The translations under genes were made by a program, and so were the position numbers. Positions 32,271-41,778 of a stretch of DNA of 64,000 bases are shown piece after piece. Position 1 is the stretch's first letter; each line of letters starts with the position of its first letter. The stretch is from the NCBI GenBank assembly GCA_003216795.1, contig QCIH01000006.1, positions 28,389 to 92,388 on the forward strand, written 5' to 3'. The notes beneath the pieces are model-generated. The model did no database searches. It saw only the letters and a program-made list of their open reading frames with translations, and was not told the origin of the DNA. Origin of the DNA: Prochlorococcus sp. AG-402-K16 (GTDB lineage: Bacteria > Cyanobacteriota > Cyanobacteriia > PCC-6307 > Cyanobiaceae).

Positions 32271-32352
32271 GCGGACGTGGCGGAATTGGTAGACGCGCAC
32301 GTCTAAGGAGCGTGTGGCTTCGGCCTTGCGAGTTCAAGTCTCGCCGTCCGCA
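32271..32352 (+). tRNA. tRNA-Leu, anticodon AAG
   Basis: Hand-folded 82-nt cloverleaf: acceptor GCGGACG/CGTCCGC, anticodon stem CACGT/GCGTG with loop CTAAGGA, long variable arm TGGCTTCGGCCTT, T-arm GCGAG TTCAAGT CTCGC; CCA not encoded. Confidence 0.93.
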
Positions 32353-32377
32353 TTTAATGTATTCTGGTTTAACTGCA

Positions 32378-33643
32378 ATGAAAAAAGAATCAGTTGCAGT
32401 AGTTATAATTTCCAATGGTCCTGGTGAATTAACTACATGGGTAAATCCTGTAGTGGATGAGCTAAACAAAATAAATAAATCACTATGTGATGAAGATAAA
32501 CAAGATTTCACTCTTAGGTTAGTCCTTGTTCCTTGCCCAAATGCCACTGGTAAAGAATTTTTAGTTGCAAATTCATGGAATAAATTCGAATTAATTACAA
32601 AATCCAAAAGTTTTTGGAAATTATTAATCAAACCACATTCTTTTGCTGATTGGCCAAAAAAAGGGATAGTTATTTTCCTTGGTGGGGATCAATTTTGGAG
32701 CATTTTATTAGCTAAAAGATTAGGTTATTTAAATATCACATATGCTGAATGGATTTCACGATGGCCTAAATGGACCAATGAAATTGCTGCTATGAATTTA
32801 AAAGTAAAAGAGTTAATACCTAAAAGATATAAATATAAATGTAAAGTAATTGGCGATTTGATGGCAGATATCAAACTTAATAGCAAAATATCACTAAAAA
32901 ATAAAGAAAAAAACTACATTGCATTATTGCCTGGTTCTAAGAAAGCAAAGCTTTCTATTGGAATTCCTTTCTTCTTAGAAGTTGCAGATCATATCGCTAA
33001 AGAAAGTCAAAATATAAATTTTATAATCCCCATTGCACCAACTACTGATAAAAGTGAATATTTATTTTTTCAAAGCAACAAAAATCCAATTGCTAAATAT
33101 TACTCATCAAAAATCAAAACAATTAAAAAATTGCAAGACTCTAATTTTGATTACGTAATTGAAACATCAAAAAAAACAAAGATTTATCTAATCAAGAAAC
33201 ATCCTTGCTATGAAATATTAAAAGAATGTGATCTTGCAATTACAACTGTAGGAGCAAATACTGCAGAATTAGCAGCAATTAGTCTTCCAATGTTAGTTGT
33301 TCTGCCAACTCAACATTTAAATATGATGAACGCTTGGGATGGTATTTTTGGGATAGTTGGAAAAATTTCATTCATAAATAGATTCCTAACTTTTATGATA
33401 AAAAATTTCTATTTAAAAAAAAAGAAGTTTTTTGCCTGGCCAAACATTAAAGCTAAAAGAATGATTGTCCCTGAAAGAATAGGTAATATTTCGACAATAA
33501 AAATTGCAAGAGAAGTATTATTTCTTATTAAAAATAGAGATCAATTAAAAAGTATTAGGGATAATCTAAACAAAGAAAGAGGCGATAATGGTGCTGCAAA
33601 AAAACTTGCTTCTGTAATTGTTAATTCAATAAAAAAACTTTAA
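32378..33643 (+). CDS. LpxB-like glycosyltransferase (lipid-A-disaccharide synthase related)
   Basis: ORF track start 32312 lies inside the tRNA, so the MKKESVAVVIISNGPGELTTWV start (or Met at 32357) is preferred. Confidence 0.75.
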   Translation: MKKESVAVVIISNGPGELTTWVNPVVDELNKINKSLCDEDKQDFTLRLVLVPCPNATGKEFLVANSWNKFELITKSKSFWKLLIKPHSFADWPKKGIVIFLGGDQFWSILLAKRLGYLNITYAEWISRWPKWTNEIAAMNLKVKELIPKRYKYKCKVIGDLMADIKLNSKISLKNKEKNYIALLPGSKKAKLSIGIPFFLEVADHIAKESQNINFIIPIAPTTDKSEYLFFQSNKNPIAKYYSSKIKTIKKLQDSNFDYVIETSKKTKIYLIKKHPCYEILKECDLAITTVGANTAELAAISLPMLVVLPTQHLNMMNAWDGIFGIVGKISFINRFLTFMIKNFYLKKKKFFAWPNIKAKRMIVPERIGNISTIKIAREVLFLIKNRDQLKSIRDNLNKERGDNGAAKKLASVIVNSIKKL

Positions 33644-33646
33644 CAA

Positions 33647-34690
33647 TTACCAGGGATCATCAATTTCAAACTTTTCTGATTTTTTATTATCTTGAACTAA
33701 ATTTTGTTCGTTTAGTGGTTCAATATCTAAAGTTTCAGTTGCATTTTGAATTGGTCTTTTCGAAGCTAAATTAGTAGTTGATTGTTTTTTTTGCTTCAAA
33801 TCAATATTGTTTTTTTCATCTATTTGATTAACACTATTTTGATTCTGGATCTGATCAAAATCATCATTATCCATGTATAGCTTTTTTCTATTATTTATTT
33901 CTTCTTCAGAACCCTTTATTTCAACATATTCAAGTTCATCTTCATAATCATCTTCATAATCATCTTGTTCAACAACTTCTTCATATTCCTCGACCAAATT
34001 GTTTTGCTGTTCTGATTCAGAACCTGAAAGTAACTGATTCTCAACAGGTACAAGATTTGCTGAGTATCCATTTACTTCCCTTTCATCCCATGAAGAACCT
34101 CCGACTCCAAGTTTCTCAAGTAGTCCACTACTTAGTTGCTTCAATTTCTCATCCGCACCTTCATAAACAATAATCCTATCGGTACCACTACTTACAATTT
34201 CCTCAACAGGTATTTCCCAAGTACTTAAAACTCCCTCGCCTAAAAGCGGAACACCAACAGCACCCATAACAAGAGATATCAAATCCCCAGTCTCAATATC
34301 AAAAGAAAAGCCAAGAACTCTTCCTAAAAGTTGTCCAGATTCTGTAATCACTTGACAATTAATTACCTTTCCATACCTTTCTGGAGAAAAACTTTCACTC
34401 AAAGAATCTAGGGAGTCAACTAATATGACATCTCCAACTTGCTTTATACTTTCTAAAGGCATCCATTTTGGCAAACCTGGTAAAAATCTTGTAAGTGGAT
34501 TATCTCTTAGTCCCAAAGCGACCACCTCTCTTCTATCAATATCAACAACAACTTCACCAACTACGCCTAGCCGCCTTCCAGTATCAGTAGTTATCACTTG
34601 TGTTCCCATTAATTCTGACCTTAACCATAAACGTTCACTAGGAACCGAGTTAGGGAGATTCTTATTAGCAGATGTGTTAGACAAGCTCAT
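33647..34690 (-). CDS. PRC-barrel domain protein
   Basis: Two repeats: GTQVITTDTGRRLGVVGEVVVDIDRREVVALGL and NCQVITESGQLLGRVLGFSFDIETGDLISLVM. Confidence 0.85.
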   Translation of the reverse strand: MSLSNTSANKNLPNSVPSERLWLRSELMGTQVITTDTGRRLGVVGEVVVDIDRREVVALGLRDNPLTRFLPGLPKWMPLESIKQVGDVILVDSLDSLSESFSPERYGKVINCQVITESGQLLGRVLGFSFDIETGDLISLVMGAVGVPLLGEGVLSTWEIPVEEIVSSGTDRIIVYEGADEKLKQLSSGLLEKLGVGGSSWDEREVNGYSANLVPVENQLLSGSESEQQNNLVEEYEEVVEQDDYEDDYEDELEYVEIKGSEEEINNRKKLYMDNDDFDQIQNQNSVNQIDEKNNIDLKQKKQSTTNLASKRPIQNATETLDIEPLNEQNLVQDNKKSEKFEIDDPW

Positions 34691-34735
34691 AAATTTCTTT
34701 TTATCATTCTGACGTATAAATTTAAAAAAGTGTGT

Positions 34736-37700
34736 TTATGCAGCATTTGGTAACCCAAGAACTTGAGTATTAGCACCTCTTGCTTGCACAACCCCAATTG
34801 TTCGTTCAGACGCACTTATCATAGGCCTTCTATGACTTACGACTATAAATTGAGCATTTGATGACTGATTTGATATTAGTTTTGACAACCTTTCAACATT
34901 AATACCATCTAAAAAACTATCAACCTCGTCTAACGCATAAAAAGGTGAAGGCTTATACTTTTGCAAAGCAAATAAAAAACTTAAAGCAGTTAACGATTTT
35001 TCACCACCTGACATAGACGCTAATCTTCTGACATTTTTTCCCTTAGGATGAGCCACTAAAGTTAATCCTCCTTCTAAAGGAGAATTAGGATTTTCAAGTT
35101 GAAGAAATCCATCTCCATCAGATAAATTTGCAAAAATTTCTCTAAAATGTCTATCAACTTCTATAAATGCTTGCATAAAAGCTTCTTGACGCATCGTAGA
35201 TACAGTTTCTATTCTCAGCAATAATTCAGATCTTTCATTAGATAGAATTTCTAATTTTTCTCGCAAACCATTTAATCTCTCAATTAATTCTTCTAGTTCA
35301 TCAAGAGCCAACATATTGACAGGTTCTAAGCTTTCTAGATTTGCATTTATAATCGAAATTTCTGATTGCAAAGATTCAAGACTCTTCCCTTCATATTCTC
35401 CAAACTCCGGGGAAGGATTAGGTAGATCTTTTTTATAATTTTCTAATTTTATTTTCTCGCTCCTCATCTCTTCTTTAAGGGAATGCATATCCCTTTCAAG
35501 ATATTCAAGCTTTAAAAGATAGTTATTATATTCTTGCCTTTTATTTGAAATTGAAGAGTTTAATTCATCTCTTTTCCTTCTCAATAAACCTAAATTCTTC
35601 TCTAGAGATTTTTTCTGATTATCGAGATCTGAAAGCTCTTTTTTAAATTGATCTCTTTTTTCTATCCATTCACTATGAGCAATTGCGAGTTGTTTAATAG
35701 ATTCCTGCAAGTTTTTTTCTTGTAGTAAAGTAATTTTTAATGAATTATTGATACGCTCTTTATTTAAAGCAAATTGATTCTTTTTATCTAGTAATGTATT
35801 TCTCTCTTTAATAAGTAATTCAAGTTTTTTATCAAGATTATTAAAATCGTCATTAAAGGCTATTAATGATGATTTTTGATTTTTTTCATAATTTGCCTTT
35901 TGAATGGTTTGTAGTTGATCAAACTTCTCTTGATAAGGCTTCAATTGATTTTTTAAATGGCCTAACTCGTTAACTAATAAATTATTAGCAGTATCAAGTT
36001 TATTTAATCTCGATTTACAATCCTCAATTCTTTGCGAGACAACTTTAAGAGAATCTTGATTTACTTCAATTTCTTTATTAAATGAGGCACAATCCTCAAT
36101 TATTTGACTGCGGTTAGAATTTAATATACTAAGTCTATTATTTTTTAGTATCAAATCATTATTTGACTCTTTTAAAGCTTCTTCGATAACTAATAATCTT
36201 TCTTTTATAGGACTGGAATCATCAATATCATTATTAATTCCAAACCTATAAGCCAAATCTTTATTTAACTTACTGCCTCCTGTAATAGCACCACTTGCTT
36301 CTAATAATTCACCACTTAAGGTAACCAACCTATTTTTTTGTGTAGATAACCTAGCTGAGGATAAGTCTGAAAAAACCAAAGTATCTCCAAAAACATATCG
36401 AAAAACATCTGAATAAACTTCATCAAAAGTAATTAGATTAATAGCTTTATCAATAAATCCATTCTCCCTGTTATTTTCAAATCTTGAAATTGCATAATTC
36501 TTTTTTTGACTTTTAATTCTATTTAAAGGTAAAAAAGTTAATCTTCCCGCTTTCTTCTTTTTAAGAATTTCAATTGCTTTTGCAGCAATATGATCATTAT
36601 CAACAACAATTTGTCCTAACCTATTCCCAGCAGCAATTTCTAATGCATATCTATTTTTCTCACTGACCTCTCCAAGTTGAGCTACATAACCATGTATACC
36701 CTCTAACCCTGCCTCTAAGAGAATTCTGAGGGCATATGAACCTCTAGATTCGTTTAAAACTTCCTTCCTGCTTTCGAATCTAGATAAATCCTTTTCAAGC
36801 CTTAATTGCTCGTTATTTAGCCTTGATTTAGTTTTAATTAATAAATCGATTTCATTTTTTAAAGAATTAATTTCTGCGCTATTACATGCCAAGTTTTTAT
36901 TCTTTGTATCGGATGTCTCTTTTTTTCTTTGATTTCCCTGAAAAAGTTTCTGCTTTTCTAAGTCTAAGGATTCGATCCGTGACAATATCTCATCTTTTTG
37001 AATATTATTTTGAATAGTTTCTTCTTCAATTTTCCTTTTTTTTATTTCCAAGGGATTAATTTGATTTTTTATACTTTCAAGCTCAGCATTTAATTTGATA
37101 CTTTGTTTTGAGAATTCTCCAGATTCTCCAGCCGCATCAGAAAGTTTTTTTCTGGATAGTTTGTGTTTTAAAGTGAGATCATCAATTTGCAAGTTCAATT
37201 GATTTAAAAAATTATCATCGAAATTTTTTTGGCTCATCTTTTCTGACTCGATATTCCTCTTAGAAATTGCAATTTCATCTCTCTGTTTCTGTAATTTAAT
37301 GCCTTCTTCTTTATTCAGAATTGATATCCTATCAAGTTCTCTCAAGCTAGAGTTAATACTTCCAATATCAGAATTAACTTTTATCAATTTATCCTCTCCT
37401 TTATCCTTAAGCTCATCAACAAGTATTTTCAAAGCATCTTCTAAAACTGATATTTCCTTACTAATAGATTCTTTTTGTTTATTAAATAAAATTTTATTTT
37501 TTTCAATTTCACTTTCTTTTTTTTCTATAGATTCAACATGCTTAACTTGTTTTTCAAAAATAAGAACTTTCTCTAATTCTATTATGTGTAATAGTTTTGC
37601 CTTTAACTCTTTGTATCGCTTTGCTTTTTCACATTCTTTTTCAAGCTTATTTTTACTAGATTGCAATTCATTTTCTAAAATTTCACATCTTTCTTGTCTT

Positions 37701-38326
37701 TCGAAAACGTCATTTAATTTTGCATTAGTTTGTTCTATTCTTGTATCAAAAAGTGCGACTCCTGCTAATTCATCAATAAGATTTCTCCTCTCCTTATTAT
37801 TCATTGATACTATTCTTGTTACATCACCCTGCATAACAACATTGCTGCCCTCAGGATCAACACTGATATCTCTTAATATTCTCTGTATTTGTTGCAAGGT
37901 GCATTGTTTTCCATCAGAAGTATAAGTAGAAGCATAAGAACCTCCTGGCATAAGCCTTAATTTTCTAGAAACTAACCATTCTTTTTGACCTTTATTAAGT
38001 GCAATTTCTTCTTCTTCTAGTTCCAAAGGCGGAAGGTCCTCTCTGGGAGACCAATCTTGAATATTAAATTTTACCGATACAGATGTTTCTGATGACTTAC
38101 CCTCTTTAACTTTGGAGTTATTTATTAGATCTGGTAATCTTTCAGCCCTCATACCTCGACTATTAGCTAGGCCTAAACAAAATAAAATTCCATCTAAAAT
38201 ATTACTTTTCCCAGAACCGTTAGGACCCGTAACCACCGTAAAACCTTCTTCAAGAGGTATTTTTACATTTCCCCCAAAAGATTTAAAATTTTCAAACTCG
38301 ACCTGATTGATATGTACCAATCTCAA
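34736..38326 (-). CDS. smc: chromosome segregation protein SMC
   Basis: N-terminal GPNGSGKSNILDGILF, long coiled coil with hinge, C-terminal LASMSGGEKSLTALSFLFAL and FYALDEVDSFLDG. Confidence 0.97.
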   Translation of the reverse strand: MRLVHINQVEFENFKSFGGNVKIPLEEGFTVVTGPNGSGKSNILDGILFCLGLANSRGMRAERLPDLINNSKVKEGKSSETSVSVKFNIQDWSPREDLPPLELEEEEIALNKGQKEWLVSRKLRLMPGGSYASTYTSDGKQCTLQQIQRILRDISVDPEGSNVVMQGDVTRIVSMNNKERRNLIDELAGVALFDTRIEQTNAKLNDVFERQERCEILENELQSSKNKLEKECEKAKRYKELKAKLLHIIELEKVLIFEKQVKHVESIEKKESEIEKNKILFNKQKESISKEISVLEDALKILVDELKDKGEDKLIKVNSDIGSINSSLRELDRISILNKEEGIKLQKQRDEIAISKRNIESEKMSQKNFDDNFLNQLNLQIDDLTLKHKLSRKKLSDAAGESGEFSKQSIKLNAELESIKNQINPLEIKKRKIEEETIQNNIQKDEILSRIESLDLEKQKLFQGNQRKKETSDTKNKNLACNSAEINSLKNEIDLLIKTKSRLNNEQLRLEKDLSRFESRKEVLNESRGSYALRILLEAGLEGIHGYVAQLGEVSEKNRYALEIAAGNRLGQIVVDNDHIAAKAIEILKKKKAGRLTFLPLNRIKSQKKNYAISRFENNRENGFIDKAINLITFDEVYSDVFRYVFGDTLVFSDLSSARLSTQKNRLVTLSGELLEASGAITGGSKLNKDLAYRFGINNDIDDSSPIKERLLVIEEALKESNNDLILKNNRLSILNSNRSQIIEDCASFNKEIEVNQDSLKVVSQRIEDCKSRLNKLDTANNLLVNELGHLKNQLKPYQEKFDQLQTIQKANYEKNQKSSLIAFNDDFNNLDKKLELLIKERNTLLDKKNQFALNKERINNSLKITLLQEKNLQESIKQLAIAHSEWIEKRDQFKKELSDLDNQKKSLEKNLGLLRRKRDELNSSISNKRQEYNNYLLKLEYLERDMHSLKEEMRSEKIKLENYKKDLPNPSPEFGEYEGKSLESLQSEISIINANLESLEPVNMLALDELEELIERLNGLREKLEILSNERSELLLRIETVSTMRQEAFMQAFIEVDRHFREIFANLSDGDGFLQLENPNSPLEGGLTLVAHPKGKNVRRLASMSGGEKSLTALSFLFALQKYKPSPFYALDEVDSFLDGINVERLSKLISNQSSNAQFIVVSHRRPMISASERTIGVVQARGANTQVLGLPNAA

Positions 38327-38402
38327 GTCTCAATAGCTAAATAAGAATAACTAATTTGCAAAAATTCTCAATAGGAATATTACGTTTATTTATAAATGAG
38401 TA

Positions 38403-38765
38403 TTAATAACTTTTGCTCAATCTACAAAAATTACCCGAAATTTCAAACAAGCCATAAAGAAGTTCACCATCCAAAATGAATCTATAATGTTCAGAGTCCA
38501 ATTTATCTGAAACACTTTTAAATATTCCATGATCAATTCTTTTTACAAACCCTCTATTATCAGAAAGTTCATGTTCTATCCTAGATAACCATACAAGTCT
38601 ATGATTTGGCTGCTTAATAATTTCTATAGAAGCTTGATTTAATAAAGGTAGTTTTAGAAATTTCCAAGTTAAACAATCTATGCCATTTTCAACGAGAAAA
38701 TCATAATGAATATCAAACGAGTTAGCAGAATAAACTTTATGTTCAAGCAAAACCCATTTATTCAT
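38403..38765 (-). CDS. stand-alone LigD N-terminal (3'-phosphoesterase-like) domain protein, tentative
   Basis: VLLEHKVYSANSFDIHYDFLVENGIDCLTWKFLKLP...HRLVWLSRIEHELSDNRGFVKRIDHGIFK follows the pattern of single-domain LigD_N proteins. Confidence 0.55.
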   Translation of the reverse strand: MNKWVLLEHKVYSANSFDIHYDFLVENGIDCLTWKFLKLPLLNQASIEIIKQPNHRLVWLSRIEHELSDNRGFVKRIDHGIFKSVSDKLDSEHYRFILDGELLYGLFEISGNFCRLSKSY

Positions 38766-38848
38766 TATCTAATTAATAAATAAACCGAGTCTATTTTCAA
38801 AACAAAGTTAAGATAAAGATATATTTTATTAAAGATGATTCCTGTTAT

Positions 38849-39004
38849 TTAATTACCTGCATCAGGTACAAATCTTAAAGCAATGAATAGCAAACTTCCA
38901 GCTCCAGCGATAGCTGCAGCTACTAATCCAAAATCTGTTGGGATTGTGCGGGATGCAAAAATTAAGGATGCAAATGTAATATCCATGATGAAATTTAAAC
39001 TCAT
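38849..39004 (-). CDS. small membrane protein (51 aa)
   Basis: Hand-translated: MSLNFIMDITFASLIFASRTIPTDFGLVAAAIAGAGSLLFIALRFVPDAGN*. Confidence 0.65.
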   Translation of the reverse strand: MSLNFIMDITFASLIFASRTIPTDFGLVAAAIAGAGSLLFIALRFVPDAGN

Positions 39005-39174
39005 TTAATAAATTCAGTAATAGCTTAACAAAACCTTCTTGCAGAACAGAGTAGATAAATAAAATGTAAATAAACTTTTATATGTTTTTATTTTATATAA
39101 ATCGAACAATTCTTTAGATAAGGGTTCCAAATTAAGAAAATAGGGTCTAATCTTAAAAAAAATAAGTTTAAATA

Positions 39175-39636
39175 ATGGAGACTTTCCATCCTCCCAAAGA
39201 AGTAGAAGAAAAAGCAAATAACTCGGATCTTCCTGAAAAAGATGTTATTTCGGAAAAATGGTTACTTGAAAAAATTGATAGTTTAATACCTTTAATAAAA
39301 GAAAAATGGCCTAACATTGCACAACAAACCCTTGAAGCCACAAAAGGGAGTATTGATGATTTAGTTGAAGTAATAGCGAGCCATAGTGGAACCTCAGTAA
39401 TTGGAATAAAAAGCCAACTATTTGAAATCATTGATTCAATAAGAGAAAACAATTGGGAAATATCAGAAAAAATTGAACCTATCGAAAGCCAATTAGAAGA
39501 ATTATTAGAAGAACTTAACAATACACTTAGACCAAAAATAGAAAATCCAATAAGAAAAAAACCACTATTATCTATTGCTATTGCGGCTGGTATTGGTTTA
39601 CTTATAGGAACTCTCCTTAACAGTGGCAGAAAATAA
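39175..39636 (+). CDS. DUF883/ElaB-like helical protein with C-terminal TM
   Basis: Amphipathic helices then RKKPLLSIAIAAGIGLLIGTLLNSGRK. Confidence 0.7.
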   Translation: METFHPPKEVEEKANNSDLPEKDVISEKWLLEKIDSLIPLIKEKWPNIAQQTLEATKGSIDDLVEVIASHSGTSVIGIKSQLFEIIDSIRENNWEISEKIEPIESQLEELLEELNNTLRPKIENPIRKKPLLSIAIAAGIGLLIGTLLNSGRK

Positions 39637-40024
39637 TATGGAAAAACCAAAAAATAAAAATTTTGCAAGTACCGCTTCGAGAATTTCAGCGATCGCAAGT
39701 TCAGTAATGGATTTGCATGTAAGAATAGCTCTTCAAGAAGTAGATAGAGAAAAAAGAAGATTAATTAGTGGTGGAATATTTTTGGCAATTGGCAGTATAT
39801 TATTATTAATAGTACTAATTTGCATACATATTATTTTTTATCTTTTTCTAACGAAATATAATAACTGGAATATTGAATATAATTTATTACTAATAATATT
39901 TATCGATTTATTTCTTGCAGGCTTAAGTTTGAAACTTGGAGGAAAATTAGCTAAAGGACCTTATCTTCCTCAAACATTAGAAGGTTTAGGCAAGACAACA
40001 AAGGCAGTTTTAGGCAAAAAATAA
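39623..40024 (+). CDS. phage-holin-superfamily-like two-TM membrane protein
   Basis: Overlaps the preceding gene; two TM segments and a ...GLGKTTKAVLGKK tail. Confidence 0.65.
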   Translation: MAENNMEKPKNKNFASTASRISAIASSVMDLHVRIALQEVDREKRRLISGGIFLAIGSILLLIVLICIHIIFYLFLTKYNNWNIEYNLLLIIFIDLFLAGLSLKLGGKLAKGPYLPQTLEGLGKTTKAVLGKK

Positions 40025-40025
40025 A

Positions 40026-41150
40026 TTACCTTATTAAGTACTTTATCCATCTACAATCTATTCCCCCATTGCTAACGGGAATTTTCAATGAAGATTTCAT
40101 TTTTAAATATTTTGTTAGTTTTGGATTTCCACTTAGCAGCCAAAATTCCCAACCTGAAAAATTGTTCTTTAGGAAGATTCCCATTTGTTCATATAAACAA
40201 ATCAATTCATTTTCATCGCCTAATTTTTTGCCGTATGGAGGATTACATATGATTATCCCAGGTGTGCAACTTAATTGGAGTGCTAAAAAATCATTATTTA
40301 TAAGCTCAATATAATTTTCGAGTCCAGCTAATGATATGTTTACATTCGCCTGCTCAAAAACCTTTTTATTAATTTCACACCCTATTATTGTTGGTAATTT
40401 TTCATAATTTATAATTTTATTTTTTGCCTTATTTTTTTCATTAAGATAAATATCTTTCCTAAAGTCCAACCAATTCTCAAAAAGATATACTTGATCAATA
40501 TTTATGGGAACTCCAAGGAATTGGTTGACTGCCTCAATTAAAAAAGTACCCGAGCCACACATAAAATCTATTAATGGAACTTTGCCATTCCATTGAGTCA
40601 TATTTATCAATCCAGAAGCTAAATTTTCTTTTAATGGAGCATTTCCAATTGCGGGTCTATAGCCTCTTTTGTGTAAGCTTTCTACGCTGCTTTGAAGACT
40701 GAGAATTGCTTTATTATTATTTAAATGCAGATGAATTATAAAATCAGGATTATCTAGAGAAATATTTGATCTTTTATTCCAAACTGCCTGTTGCAAATCA
40801 GTTATAGAATTTTTTACTTCAAGAGCTGTGAAATGAGTATGACTTAAAGAAGATGTTTTCCCAGTTACTTGAACATTAAAAGTTTTATCACAGTGCAACC
40901 AATTTAACCAATCAAATGAATCTCTAACCCCCTCATATAAAGATTGCTTGTCATAGCAATTAAAACTTGCAATTTCTCTATAAAAACGAAAAGCTAATCT
41001 GGAAAAGAAATGAACTCTATAAAAAGTTTCAAAATCACATTCAAAATTAATAAATCTTTTATAGGTATTAATATTAAAGCCGCCTAAATTTGAAATTTCT
41101 TCTGCTAAAGATTTCTCTAGTCCCTCCGGAGATGATGCCACTACATTCAT
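40026..41150 (-). CDS. THUMP-domain RNA methyltransferase (RlmL/Trm14-like)
   Basis: KRGYRPAIGNAPLKENLASGLI, DFMCGSGTFLIEA, IICNPPYGKKLG. Confidence 0.9.
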   Translation of the reverse strand: MNVVASSPEGLEKSLAEEISNLGGFNINTYKRFINFECDFETFYRVHFFSRLAFRFYREIASFNCYDKQSLYEGVRDSFDWLNWLHCDKTFNVQVTGKTSSLSHTHFTALEVKNSITDLQQAVWNKRSNISLDNPDFIIHLHLNNNKAILSLQSSVESLHKRGYRPAIGNAPLKENLASGLINMTQWNGKVPLIDFMCGSGTFLIEAVNQFLGVPINIDQVYLFENWLDFRKDIYLNEKNKAKNKIINYEKLPTIIGCEINKKVFEQANVNISLAGLENYIELINNDFLALQLSCTPGIIICNPPYGKKLGDENELICLYEQMGIFLKNNFSGWEFWLLSGNPKLTKYLKMKSSLKIPVSNGGIDCRWIKYLIR

Positions 41151-41206
41151 ATACGATAAAACTTAGTAAAAAAACTATTCAATAACCATTTTGCCTGTCA
41201 GAATAT

Positions 41207-41477
41207 AAATGTCCAATTGGACTAGGTGATCTCAACCGATGTTTCGGACAGCGGTTCGATTCCGCTCAACTCCACTATTTGGGGTTGTAATGGTTTCGAC
41301 GGGGCATAAGGAAGGTGACTGAAGCCGGCTCGGTTAGAGCAAAAACACAAATGCTAACAAAATCGTTAGTTTCTCCCGTCAAACAGCACCAGTTGCTGCT
41401 TGATCCTAAAGGAGATGGGGTTATATCAGCCTTATCAACCAAATGATACGAGGAGTCTGGAAGGACTCCACTTTTTT
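41207..41477 (+). ncRNA. ssrA: tmRNA, circularly permuted two-piece form
   Basis: Acceptor half ...GCGGTTCGATTCCGCTCAACTCCA (ends about 41274) lies upstream of the 5' half GGGGTTGTAATGGTTTCGACGGGG (from 41281). Tag ORF 41353..41403 encodes ANKIVSFSRQTAPVAA*. Ends approximate. Confidence 0.93.
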
Positions 41478-41632
41478 AAAATAACTAAGAAGCTGTAATA
41501 GATAATTTATTAGTGTGTAAATATTGCTGCAAATGCTTGTATTAAAAAGAATTTTTTTAATTTTATAAGTATAAATACTGAGAAGATAAGTTTTAAATTA
41601 ATTTATCTTATTAAAAAATCGAATCTTCCAAA

Positions 41633-41770
41633 ATGGAATCTAATAAAAAACTGAATGAATTGATAATAAATCTCAAACCGAAAGTTATTAGATTCACTGG
41701 CGAAAAATTTCCCAATGAACTATGGAATAGTGGTTGTCAAATAAAAAAAAATAAGAAAATATCTAGCTAA
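41633..41770 (+). CDS. short hypothetical protein (45 aa)
   Basis: Hand-translated: MESNKKLNELIINLKPKVIRFTGEKFPNELWNSGCQIKKNKKISS*. Confidence 0.4.
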   Translation: MESNKKLNELIINLKPKVIRFTGEKFPNELWNSGCQIKKNKKISS

Positions 41771-41778
41771 AAATTTAA

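Noticed and set aside
32233-32631. 132-aa minus ORF across the tRNA-Leu
   Set aside because: Overlaps the tRNA and the 5' part of the LpxB-like gene; shadow ORF.
37299-37925. 208-aa + strand ORF
   Set aside because: Fully antisense to smc, Ser/Leu/Ile-rich mirror composition; typical shadow ORF.
39168-39698. 176-aa minus ORF (and 39014..39217 minus)
   Set aside because: Antisense to the better-supported 39175..39636 and 39623..40024 genes; low-complexity shadow ORF.
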